A DNA stretch of 34,185 nucleotides, from positions 1-34,185 of the forward strand of contig JACRHB010000223.1 in assembly GCA_016217725.1 (NCBI GenBank). The letters run 5' to 3'. Made by a program: the position numbers and the translations under genes. Position 1 is the first letter of the stretch. The number at the start of each line of letters is the position of its first letter. The stretch is from Nitrospirota bacterium (GTDB lineage Bacteria > Nitrospirota > Thermodesulfovibrionia > UBA6902). Below the pieces are notes generated by a model, which did no database searches, had not been told where the DNA came from, and saw nothing but the letters and a program-made list of their open reading frames with translations. Below are positions 22,545 through 29,713 of this stretch, piece by piece.

Positions 22545-25364
22545 ATGGCTAAGAAATACGTCTACTTCTTCGGCGCCGGCAAAGCCGATGGAAATGCAGG
22601 CATGAAGAATCTCCTCGGCGGCAAAGGAGCAAATCTTGCTGAAATGGCGGGGCACCCTAAATTAAAGCTCCCTGTCCCGCCCGGTTTTACCATCACAACC
22701 GAAGTCTGCACCCTTTATTACGAAAACAACCGCAAATATCCCAAAGAGCTCAAAGGCCAGGTTGATGCGGCGCTTGCCAGAGTTGAAAAAATAATGGGGA
22801 AGAAGCTCGGCAACGCCAATGATCCTCTTCTCGTCTCCGTCCGCTCAGGCGCGCGCAGCTCCATGCCGGGCATGATGGAGACGGTTTTGAATGTCGGTCT
22901 TACAACAAAGACCATTCCCGGGCTTATCAAAAAGACAAACAATGAAAGATTAGTATATGACGCATACCGCCGTCTCATGATGATGTATTCGGACGTCGTC
23001 ATGGAAAAGGCAGCAGGGATCGAACCGAAAGACGGCGAAGGCATTCGTATGAAACTCGAACATGCAATGGAACACATAAAGCACGAGAAAGGTTACAGAG
23101 TCGACACCGATCTGACAGTAGACGACCTGAAAAGACTTTGCGATGAATTCAAGGCAATAATTAAAAACACCCTCGGAAAAGATTTCCCTGATAACCCGCA
23201 GGAGCAATTATGGGGCGGCATAGGCGCGGTCTTCCAGTCCTGGATGGGCAAACGCGCTGTCTCATACCGCAAGATAGAGGGAATTCCCGGGCATTGGGGC
23301 ACAGCCGTCAATGTCCAGGCAATGGTCTTTGGAAATACGGGAGATAATTCGGCAACAGGCGTAGCCTTCACCCGCAACCCTGCAACAGGCGAAGATATGT
23401 TCTTCGGCGAATGGCTTCCCAATGCACAGGGCGAGGACGTTGTCGCCGGGATCAGAACCCCGAACCCGGTAAATAAGGCGGGGAAAACGGAAGACACACA
23501 GCATCTCACTTCATTAGAAGAAAATATGCCGAATCTGTATAAAGAGCTTTTCACCTATCAGAAGCGCCTCGAAAACCACTACACGGACATGCAGGACCTT
23601 GAGTTCACCATTGAAGACGGAAAGCTCTGGATGCTCCAGACAAGGGTCGGCAAACGCAACGGACAGGCTGCAATCAGGATGGCGGTTGAAATGGCGAAGC
23701 AGAAATTGATCACAAAAGAGACCGCTGTTTTGCGCGTGAAGCCCGACCAGATTGATGAGCTTCTGCATCCGAGCGTAGACCCTGCGGCTGAGAAGAAAGC
23801 GATTGAGCTTGCAAAAGGTCTTCCCGCAGGCCCCGGCGGCGCAACAGGAAAAGTTGTCTTCACCGCTGACGATGCTGAAGCTTGGGCCAAGAGAGGCGAG
23901 AATGTCATCCTCGTAAGAAACGAAACCTCACCCGAAGACGTTCACGGAATGCATGCGGCACAGGCGATCCTCACGGCGAAAGGCGGCATGACAAGCCATG
24001 CGGCTCTCGTAGCAAGAGGCTGGGGCAAATGCTGTATCGTCGGATGCTCGGCGCTCAACATTAATCCGGCAAATAAAGAAATCCGCGTAAGCGACAGGGT
24101 TGTCAGAGAAGGCGAATGGATAACCTTAAATGGAACAAAGGGACGTGTTTATGAAGGGCAGTTAAACCTGTTGGCAGCCGATCCCGAACATAACCTTTGG
24201 TACAAAGAGCTGATGAAATGGGCGGACCAGATCCGGACGCTCAAAGTCAGGACCAATGCCGATACTCCTAATGACGCTGCAATTGCAAGGAACTTCGGCG
24301 CAGAGGGTATCGGTCTTTGCAGGACAGAGCATATGTTCTTCGGCCCCGACAGGATAAAGGCTGTCAGAGAGATGATACTCTCCGACACGCTTGAAGGCAG
24401 AAAAAAGGCGCTTGCCAAACTCCTCCCGATGCAGAAGGGAGATTTTATCGGCATATTCGACGCCATGCACGGCCTGCCGGTAACCATCAGGCTCCTTGAC
24501 CCGCCTCTTCATGAATTCCTCCCGCACACCGACAAAGAGCTTCAAGAGCTTGCAAATGATATGGAAGTTCCCTTTGATAAACTTAACGCCAAGAACATGT
24601 CCCTCCACGAATTCAACCCCATGTTAGGACATCGCGGCTGCCGCCTCGGAGTAACGTATCCTGAGATGTACGAAATGCAGGCGCAGGCGATAATGGAAGC
24701 CGCGTGCGAGCTTGCACAGAAGAAGGTAAAAATCATCCCCGAAATAATGATCCCGCTTGTAGGACATGTCAATGAGCTGAAAAAGATGAGAGAGGTTGTG
24801 GTCTCCGTTGCTCAAAGAGTCCGGAAGGAATACAAGATAAAAGTCCCGTACACAGTCGGCACTATGATAGAACTCCCCCGCGCATGCGTAACCTCCGACC
24901 GGATTGCAGAGGTTGCGGACTTCTACTCCTTCGGCACAAACGACCTCACACAGACAGTTTATGGACTCTCACGTGACGACGCAGGAAGATTCCTGCCGTT
25001 CTATGTAGAAAATAAAGTTCTCTCGGAAGACCCCTTCGTCACCATCGACCAGGAAGGCGTCGGCGCATTCATGAAGCTAGCCGTAGAAAAAGGCAGGAGT
25101 ATTAAAAAAGACCTCAAAATGGGCATCTGCGGCGAACACGGCGGAGAGCCCAAGTCAGTCGAATTCTGCCACAACATCGGGCTTAATTACGTCAGTTGCT
25201 CACCCTTCAGAGTGCCTATCGCAAGATTTGCGGCAGCGCAGGCGGTGCTGAAAGAGAAAGCGGGAAAGAAACCTGTCAAAAAAGCAGCAAAAAAAATAGT
25301 TAAAAAGGTTTCCAGGAAAACCTTAAAGAAGATAACAAAGAAAGCAGCTAAAAAGAAGAAATAG
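22545..25364 (+). CDS. ppdK: Pyruvate, phosphate dikinase
   Basis: Interconverts pyruvate, ATP and phosphate with PEP, AMP and pyrophosphate in the cytoplasm; it serves gluconeogenic or glycolytic flux in many anaerobes. Domains: N-terminal ATP-grasp (MKNLLGGKGANLAEM, SVRSGARSSMPGMMETVLNVG); the phosphohistidine domain with GGMTSHAALVARG, catalytic His about 485; and the C-terminal PEP/pyruvate barrel (GLCRTEHMFF, RLLDPPLHEFLPH, PMLGHRGCRLGVTYPEMYEMQ, GTNDLTQTVYGLSRDD, GICGEHGGEP). The enzyme proper ends near residue 902. Residues 903-939 are an added tail of 37 residues, 19 of them Lys, made of KKAAKK-type units. Such a tail is unusual for PPDK and resembles histone-H1-like sequence. ATG 22545 has GGAGG. 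It is transcribed alone. Confidence 0.97.
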   Translation: MAKKYVYFFGAGKADGNAGMKNLLGGKGANLAEMAGHPKLKLPVPPGFTITTEVCTLYYENNRKYPKELKGQVDAALARVEKIMGKKLGNANDPLLVSVRSGARSSMPGMMETVLNVGLTTKTIPGLIKKTNNERLVYDAYRRLMMMYSDVVMEKAAGIEPKDGEGIRMKLEHAMEHIKHEKGYRVDTDLTVDDLKRLCDEFKAIIKNTLGKDFPDNPQEQLWGGIGAVFQSWMGKRAVSYRKIEGIPGHWGTAVNVQAMVFGNTGDNSATGVAFTRNPATGEDMFFGEWLPNAQGEDVVAGIRTPNPVNKAGKTEDTQHLTSLEENMPNLYKELFTYQKRLENHYTDMQDLEFTIEDGKLWMLQTRVGKRNGQAAIRMAVEMAKQKLITKETAVLRVKPDQIDELLHPSVDPAAEKKAIELAKGLPAGPGGATGKVVFTADDAEAWAKRGENVILVRNETSPEDVHGMHAAQAILTAKGGMTSHAALVARGWGKCCIVGCSALNINPANKEIRVSDRVVREGEWITLNGTKGRVYEGQLNLLAADPEHNLWYKELMKWADQIRTLKVRTNADTPNDAAIARNFGAEGIGLCRTEHMFFGPDRIKAVREMILSDTLEGRKKALAKLLPMQKGDFIGIFDAMHGLPVTIRLLDPPLHEFLPHTDKELQELANDMEVPFDKLNAKNMSLHEFNPMLGHRGCRLGVTYPEMYEMQAQAIMEAACELAQKKVKIIPEIMIPLVGHVNELKKMREVVVSVAQRVRKEYKIKVPYTVGTMIELPRACVTSDRIAEVADFYSFGTNDLTQTVYGLSRDDAGRFLPFYVENKVLSEDPFVTIDQEGVGAFMKLAVEKGRSIKKDLKMGICGEHGGEPKSVEFCHNIGLNYVSCSPFRVPIARFAAAQAVLKEKAGKKPVKKAAKKIVKKVSRKTLKKITKKAAKKKK

Positions 25365-25434
25365 TTAACTTGCAGTTTAAAAGCGCTGAGGAAATAATCT
25401 TTCAAAAGCGCTCCTGTTTTTGTATTTATAAAAA

Positions 25435-25492
25435 CGCCCCCAATAAATGAGGGCGCTACCTCAAAATGTAGCGTCGGGGTTTATCCCCGACG
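25435..25492. repeat. REP-like hairpin pair upstream of the RAYT gene
   Basis: CGCCCCC...GAGGGCGCTAC at 25435-25458 and GTAGCGTCGGGG...CCCCGACG at 25468-25492: the same two hairpins as at 13033-13089 but in the opposite order. A further degenerate CGGGATTCAATCACGACG follows near 25506. The ppdK transcript may end in this region, where an AGCGCT pair with a following T-rich stretch also lies at 25383-25423. Confidence 0.85.
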
Positions 25493-25538
25493 AAATATTA
25501 ATAATCGGGATTCAATCACGACGAAAAAGGTTTTTGAT

Positions 25539-26057
25539 ATGAATAGGGGACATGGAAGAAATTCTTGTGATGAATATAAAACATGGGGCAAGAGTCGTTC
25601 CAACAGATTCCCCAACTACGATTACTCAATTGATAACCCAGTCCATTTGGCAATATGTACAAAAGACAAGAAAACAATTTTCAGCGTAGAAAATCATGCA
25701 AAGGTTTTAATTGCCGAATTATTGAAAGCCGTAGATGATCTGAAATTTATAATCCTTTGTTATTGTCTCATGCCCGACCATATTCACATTATTATTTCTC
25801 CCGGCAATTCAGGTCTTCCATTGTCAAAGTTTTTAAATATTTTCAAGGGGCGGACGGCGGCAGTTTTTCGTACAAGCTTTGGCGTAAGCGAATTATGGCA
25901 GCGGTCAGGTTTCGACCATGTGATCAGGGCGGAAGAAGATTTGAAGACAATAATTAAATACATCCTGAATAATCCTGTCAGAAAAGGTATCGCAGAAACA
26001 GCAGAGAGCTACCCCTATAGTAAATGGTTTGAAGAAAAAACGAAAAGTTACCTTTAA
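25539..26057 (+). CDS. REP-associated tyrosine transposase (RAYT, Y1_Tnp family)
   Basis: A 172-aa HUH endonuclease of the IS200-like Y1 family. Motifs: LCYCLMPDHIHIIIS with the HUH pair His81 and His83, and IIKYILNNPVRKG with the catalytic Tyr141. NNPVRKG is the hallmark of RAYTs rather than mobile IS200. RAYTs are single-copy genes that are thought to move short palindromic REP sequences placed around them. Here the gene is bracketed by such palindromes (25435-25492 before, 26062-26243 after). The frame is complete, and ATG 25539 is the only good start, though the ribosome site is weak. Confidence 0.93.
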   Translation: MNRGHGRNSCDEYKTWGKSRSNRFPNYDYSIDNPVHLAICTKDKKTIFSVENHAKVLIAELLKAVDDLKFIILCYCLMPDHIHIIISPGNSGLPLSKFLNIFKGRTAAVFRTSFGVSELWQRSGFDHVIRAEEDLKTIIKYILNNPVRKGIAETAESYPYSKWFEEKTKSYL

Positions 26058-26061
26058 TAAC

Positions 26062-26243
26062 GTAGCGTTGGGGTTTATCCCCAACGTTTCCTTAATCCGG
26101 GGTCATGTATCGCCCGGATTTACTCCCGGCGAAATGAATTGTTTATTGTAGCGTCGGGGTTCATCCCCGACGAAATATAATTAATCAAATCGGGATTTAC
26201 TCCCGACGTTAAATAAAACGCCCCCAATAAATGAGGGCGCTAC
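26062..26243. repeat. Cluster of REP-like hairpins downstream of the RAYT gene
   Basis: Units at 26062-26086 (GTAGCGTTGGGG form), 26148-26172 (GTAGCGTCGGGG form), 26190-26208 (CGGGATTTACTCCCG form) and 26219-26243 (CGCCCCC...GGGCGCTAC form), with another degenerate unit near 26111-26131. Variation is mainly in loop bases and compensated stem pairs, as expected of structure-conserved REPs. Confidence 0.85.
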
Positions 26244-26329
26244 GAGCTTTCCTGCTTGAATTTACCACCCGGCGGCGTTAAGATATTCCATAAATTTAAT
26301 CTGTCTTTTAATCAGAGGGGATGTATTAA

Positions 26330-26524
26330 ATGAAGGTGCGTGATATTATAAAACTGATTGAATCGGATGGTTGGTATCTTGTTGCTACGAAAGGGAGTCA
26401 CAAGCAATATAAACATTCGATAAAGTCAGGCAGGGTAACAATCGCCGGACATCCCAATGATGATTTAGCTCCCGGCACCTTAAACAGTATTTTAAAACAG
26501 GCAAAATTAAAGGGGGTAAAATAA
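26330..26524 (+). CDS. hicA: HicA family mRNA interferase toxin
   Basis: A 64-aa toxin with a double-stranded-RNA-binding-like fold that cuts mRNA. Family features are complete: VRDIIKLIESDGW, then KGSHKQYKH with catalytic His24, then VTIAGHPNDDLAPGTLNSILKQAKL. AGGGG lies about nine bases before ATG 26330. The antitoxin gene follows within three bases but is frameshifted. With an apparently intact toxin, either some antitoxin is still made or the toxin is silent or neutralised by another locus. Confidence 0.93.
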   Translation: MKVRDIIKLIESDGWYLVATKGSHKQYKHSIKSGRVTIAGHPNDDLAPGTLNSILKQAKLKGVK

Positions 26525-26526
26525 AT

Positions 26527-26738
26527 ATGCATCGTTTCCTTATCATCATTGAAAAAGCCAACGGCAACTATTCCGCATATTCGCCTACCTGCCGGGATGC
26601 ATTGCTACAGGCGCTACACGGGAGGAAACAGAATTAAATATGCATGAAGCAATCAAAATGCATATTCAGGGACTGACTGAAGACAATCTGCCGATTCCCG
26701 AATCCACTTCTTTTGCCGAATATATAGCAGTCCCTTAA
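26527..26738 (+). pseudogene. hicB: HicB antitoxin gene with a one-base frameshift
   Basis: ATG 26527 starts MHRFLIIIEKANGNYSAYSP, the usual HicB beginning, then runs out of frame and stops at 26635-26637. The expected continuation (LPGCIATGATREETELNMHE, then AIKMHIQGLTEDN and ending FAEYIAVP) is present in another frame from 26589 to 26738. A single base is missing in the stretch 26584-26592, where the family has Pro-Asp-Leu-Pro-Gly-Cys. The restored protein would be about 70 aa. The rest of the gene looks undamaged, so the change is recent, a base-call error, or bypassed. Confidence 0.88.
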
Positions 26739-26741
26739 AAG

Positions 26742-26831
26742 ATCCTCAGAGCCTTTGCCCCCCCTTACAAGCCGTCAAGGATCGAACTCGGAACAATGGG
26801 CAGTATGCAGCCGGAGGTGTGGGAGAAGTAG
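26742..26831 (+). pseudogene. Short orphan coding remnant
   Basis: An open stretch reads LRAFAPPYKPSRIELGTMGSMQPEVWEK then stop. It has no start codon and no upstream part. It looks like the last ~30 codons of a gene cut off by the hicAB/REP region, perhaps from a mobile element. I do not recognise the family. Confidence 0.3.
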
Positions 26832-26844
26832 AGGTTTTTATAAT

Positions 26845-26905
26845 GTAGCGTCGGGGTTCACCCCCGACGTTTTCCAGAAACGCCCCCAATAAATGGGGGC
26901 GCTAC
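26845..26905. repeat. REP-like hairpin pair before the YwbE gene
   Basis: GTAGCGTCGGGG...CCCCGACG at 26845-26869 and CGCCCCC...GGGGGCGCTAC at 26881-26905, in mirror order to the copy at 25435-25492. It ends 16 bases before the next gene's start. Confidence 0.85.
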
Positions 26906-26921
26906 GACAGGAGACTACTAT

Positions 26922-27116
26922 ATGGACGGGACCAGACGTTCCGATATAAGACCGGGATTACGTGTTTCAATCGTATTGAAGAAAGACCAGCGCACCGGAA
27001 AACTGACAGAGGGAATTGTAAAGGATATACTTACAAACTCACCCGCACATCCGCACGGGATTAAAGTCCGCCTGGAAAACGGGGATGTAGGGCGTGTAAA
27101 AAAGATATCGGCTTAG
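26922..27116 (+). CDS. YwbE family protein (DUF2196)
   Basis: A 64-aa protein of the YwbE/DUF2196 family, function unknown. The conserved body is clear: RSDIRPGLRVSIVLKKDQRTGKLTEGIVKDILTNSPAHPHGIKVRLENGDVGRVKKI. The fold is likely a small beta-barrel (KOW/SH3-like), which suggests nucleic-acid or protein contact, but that is inference. GGAG lies about eight bases before ATG 26922. It stands alone between a REP element and a convergent DedA gene. Confidence 0.9.
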   Translation: MDGTRRSDIRPGLRVSIVLKKDQRTGKLTEGIVKDILTNSPAHPHGIKVRLENGDVGRVKKISA

Positions 27117-27155
27117 ATGAGGTTGACTTTAAAATAAATTCGACCGTTTCACCCC

Positions 27156-27776
27156 TTAATCCCCGGTAATTGCGTTCATTTGTCTTTTCTTTTTATGCGA
27201 CCGGATGTAGAAGTAAATAATGGCGATGCTGACAAGCACTACGCCGATCAGCGCCTGGTGGGAATATTTCATAATCAGCTCCTGGTTTTCACCGATGAAA
27301 TAGCCGATATAGGTGAGGATAGTCACCCATATGCCTGCTCCCATCAGGGTATAAAGAGAGAACTTGAAGTGGTTCATACCGGCAATCCCGGCCGGCAGTG
27401 AGATCAGGTGCCGCACCACGGGCAACAATCTGCCGATGAAGGTGGATATCTCTCCATGCTCCAGGAAATACTTTTCCACCTTTGTAAACTTCTCCTCAGT
27501 GATCCATACGTACTTGCCGTATTTGAGCAAGAGGGGTCTGCCTAAATAGTGGGAAGCGAAATAGTTCGCATAGGCGCCGACAAGGCTCCCCGCTGTCCCC
27601 CAGAAAATGGCGATCCAGATACTCATCTTCCCCTGCTGCGCAAGATATCCTGCCGGCGGCATCACCAGCTCGCTCGGCACGGGGATCACCGAGCTTTCCA
27701 TGGCCATAAGCAGAAAGATGCCCGGATAGCCGAGCTTACCTATGGTATCAACAAGCCACATAATCAACTCATGCAT
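27156..27776 (-). CDS. DedA family membrane protein
   Basis: A 206-aa inner-membrane protein of the DedA/SNARE-associated superfamily; studied members flip lipid carriers such as undecaprenyl phosphate or phospholipids and support membrane homeostasis. Motifs: MESSVIPVPSELVMPPAGYLA near the N-terminus, GTAGSLVGAYANYFASHYLGRPLLLKYGKY, and FIGRLLPVVRHLISLPAGIAGM with the conserved Arg residues. The hydrophobic C-terminal helix is followed by a basic end. GAGG lies eight bases before ATG 27776. It is on the same strand as the diguanylate cyclase upstream, with about 70 bases between. Confidence 0.93.
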   Translation of the reverse strand: MHELIMWLVDTIGKLGYPGIFLLMAMESSVIPVPSELVMPPAGYLAQQGKMSIWIAIFWGTAGSLVGAYANYFASHYLGRPLLLKYGKYVWITEEKFTKVEKYFLEHGEISTFIGRLLPVVRHLISLPAGIAGMNHFKFSLYTLMGAGIWVTILTYIGYFIGENQELIMKYSHQALIGVVLVSIAIIYFYIRSHKKKRQMNAITGD

Positions 27777-27797
27777 GATGTTAACCTCGCTCTCCTA

Positions 27798-27822
27798 TTT
27801 TTTTCTCTGTGTCCTCTGTGGC
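27798..27822. repeat. Single arm of the CCACAGAGG family (inverted)
   Basis: TTTTCTCTGTGTCCTCTGTG is the reverse complement of the arm at 15518-15540. It lies between the DedA gene and the diguanylate cyclase gene. Confidence 0.55.
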
Positions 27823-27846
27823 AAATCGCCTTTTTAAGTTTCATTT

Positions 27847-29292
27847 CTAAGCCTTGCAAACCCGGTTGTGCCCGGTTTTCTTAGCTTCATACAGCGCCTT
27901 GTCGGCCCTTGAAATAAAATCTCGCGCGCTTTTCATCCTTCTATCATACTGGCAGATCCCGGCGCTGATGGTAAAACCGACGGTGCGATTTTTTTTAAGC
28001 GGGATTTTGGCCTGTTCGATCGCCGCGCGAAGACGCTCGGCCACCTGCAGCCCGACGTCCATCTTTGTCTCTACCAATATTAAAACAAATTCATCCCCGC
28101 CGAATCTACCGGCGAGGTCGGTGATCCTGATGGTCTCTTTTACTATTACGGCGGATTCCTGTAATACTTTATCGCCCACGACGTGACCGAACGTATCGTT
28201 GATCTTTTTGAAATTATCGATATCGAACATTATCAAAGAAAGCGGCTCCCGGTATCTGTTAGCCCTGTTGATCTCCTCATTAAGCCTCTTATCCAGGCGC
28301 TGCCTGTTCAGCAATCCGGTTAGGCCGTCCGTCTCGGAGATGCGCTCAAGCTCTTTTATCAGCATTTTTCTCTCTTCTTCCATCCGCCTTCTTTCCGAGA
28401 TATCCCTGTCAATCACGAGGATCATGTTCTTTTCTCCGGTCTTTACAAGCGTTGAACTTACATCAACGGGAAAAACCGTTCCGTCTTTCTTTCTGTGCAT
28501 AACCTCCATCTGCAAGCTTCCCCCTGCGAGAAGACGTCTGATGCTCCCGGCGGCCTTCCCGGCAAATTCAGGCGTAGCAAGATCAAAAAGCGACAGGCGC
28601 AGCATCTCCTTTTCGGTATAGCCGTGCATCTTGCACGCGGCTTTATTGGCCGACATGATATTGCCGGCTCCGGGACCCTCGGCCTCGAGCATCAAAATGG
28701 CGTCGCTGGACTGCTCGAACAGCGAACGGTACCGCATCTCGCTCTCATAAAGCTCTCTCTCCATTCTCATGCGCTCGGATATATCGCGGCACGACTCTAT
28801 CATATATGCCACTTCTCCCGTTCTGTCCAATATGGGCGAGGCGACTATCTCGACAAGGATCTTGTTATTCGCGCTGTCATAGTGAGTATGCGTAACCGTA
28901 ACCGGAGACCTGGTTTTTAATATCTTTCTCAGAGGGCATGGGTCTTTTCTCCCGATACAAGGTTTGTCGTTGTGATGCGAGACCTTGTAGCAGAAAAGCC
29001 CGGCTTTGACGGGGTCAATCCCCCCTGCCATCTCCTTTACCATTTTATTGGCAAAGACAATGCGATATTCGCGGTCGATGACGAGCGTGGGATCATAGAT
29101 ATTGTCTATCACGGTTTGAAGATAATCGCGTGAGGTCTCAAGCAGATCCCTCTTTTGAACGGACTCCTTCTGAAACACCTCGAGAGACAGCTCGAGCTCG
29201 TTTATACGCTGCTTCAGACTTAGAATTTCTTCAATAAGCTGAGCCATTCTTTTATCCGTGTAGTTCGCCATCCCTGTCAAAAATTCTAACAT
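27847..29292 (-). CDS. PAS-PAS-GGDEF diguanylate cyclase
   Basis: A cytoplasmic sensor that would make c-di-GMP from GTP. About 481 aa from ATG 29292 (a GTG at 29316 is possible). The order is: a short coiled coil (LIEEILSLKQRINELELSLEVFQ); PAS1 (TVIDNIYDPTLVIDREYRIVFANK); PAS2 (YRSLFEQSSDAILMLEAEG...KMHGYTEKEM); then GGDEF (TDGLTGLLNRQRLD, FDIDNFKKINDTFGH, GRFGGDEF at about 397). The active-site GGDEF is intact, and RITD five residues earlier is a product-inhibition I-site. PAS1 contains a Cys/His cluster, CYKVSHHNDKPC with CPL further on, which may bind metal or sense redox state. No membrane segment is seen. Confidence 0.92.
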   Translation of the reverse strand: MLEFLTGMANYTDKRMAQLIEEILSLKQRINELELSLEVFQKESVQKRDLLETSRDYLQTVIDNIYDPTLVIDREYRIVFANKMVKEMAGGIDPVKAGLFCYKVSHHNDKPCIGRKDPCPLRKILKTRSPVTVTHTHYDSANNKILVEIVASPILDRTGEVAYMIESCRDISERMRMERELYESEMRYRSLFEQSSDAILMLEAEGPGAGNIMSANKAACKMHGYTEKEMLRLSLFDLATPEFAGKAAGSIRRLLAGGSLQMEVMHRKKDGTVFPVDVSSTLVKTGEKNMILVIDRDISERRRMEEERKMLIKELERISETDGLTGLLNRQRLDKRLNEEINRANRYREPLSLIMFDIDNFKKINDTFGHVVGDKVLQESAVIVKETIRITDLAGRFGGDEFVLILVETKMDVGLQVAERLRAAIEQAKIPLKKNRTVGFTISAGICQYDRRMKSARDFISRADKALYEAKKTGHNRVCKA

Positions 29293-29316
29293 TTGATTAA
29301 GAATTCTTACAAGCAC

Positions 29317-29555
29317 TAAAATGAGTAAAATTCCTCAGCCTTAGGTCATATCAAACACCGCGCAAGGATCTAAAATATATAACTGCTTGATTTTTATGTA
29401 ATAAATCAATTTCTATCAATGGTATTGTTTTTGCTATTTTATTCTTTAAGGGATAACCCGACCGATGTATTATACATTGGGGGGAATATTTCCCTCATTT
29501 TCTTGAAGTTAAAACGCTATTAAATAGAGACTGGTTATAAACTAAACTGTAAGAC
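29317..29555. other. AT-rich divergent intergenic stretch, no gene seen
   Basis: It lies between the diguanylate cyclase gene and the cytochrome gene. I see no ORF, RNA gene or riboswitch fold here, and specifically no GEMM-type c-di-GMP motif. Promoters for both neighbours must lie in this stretch or around the repeat that follows. Confidence 0.5.
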
Positions 29556-29632
29556 GTCATTCCCGCAGTCTTTTAAGCGGGAATCCAGTGTTTTTTTCAA
29601 GGCTTCTGGATTCCCGTTTTCACGGGAATGAC
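29556..29632. repeat. Inverted-repeat element, GTCATTCCCG family
   Basis: Starts GTCATTCCCGC and ends CGGGAATGAC; the inner arms are GGGAATCCAG and CTGGATTCCC. It is the same family as 7552-7621. It lies 82 bases before the cytochrome ATG. Confidence 0.8.
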
Positions 29633-29713
29633 AAACAGATGTTTATGGACAGACTCTAAATAATTTTTCACATTAACAACTAAACTTATTATTCAATACG
29701 AGGGAGAATGAAA

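Noticed and set aside
25383-25423. Rho-independent terminator after ppdK
   Set aside because: The AGCGCT stem is only six bases with a long loop and a weak T-run; possible but not convincing.
25435-26905. CRISPR array made of the regularly repeated palindromes
   Set aside because: Spacing is irregular, orientations alternate and no cas gene is present; the RAYT explains the repeats better.
29317-29707. c-di-GMP (GEMM) riboswitch before the cytochrome, suggested by the nearby diguanylate cyclase
   Set aside because: I could not find the conserved GEMM core words or fold in the leader.
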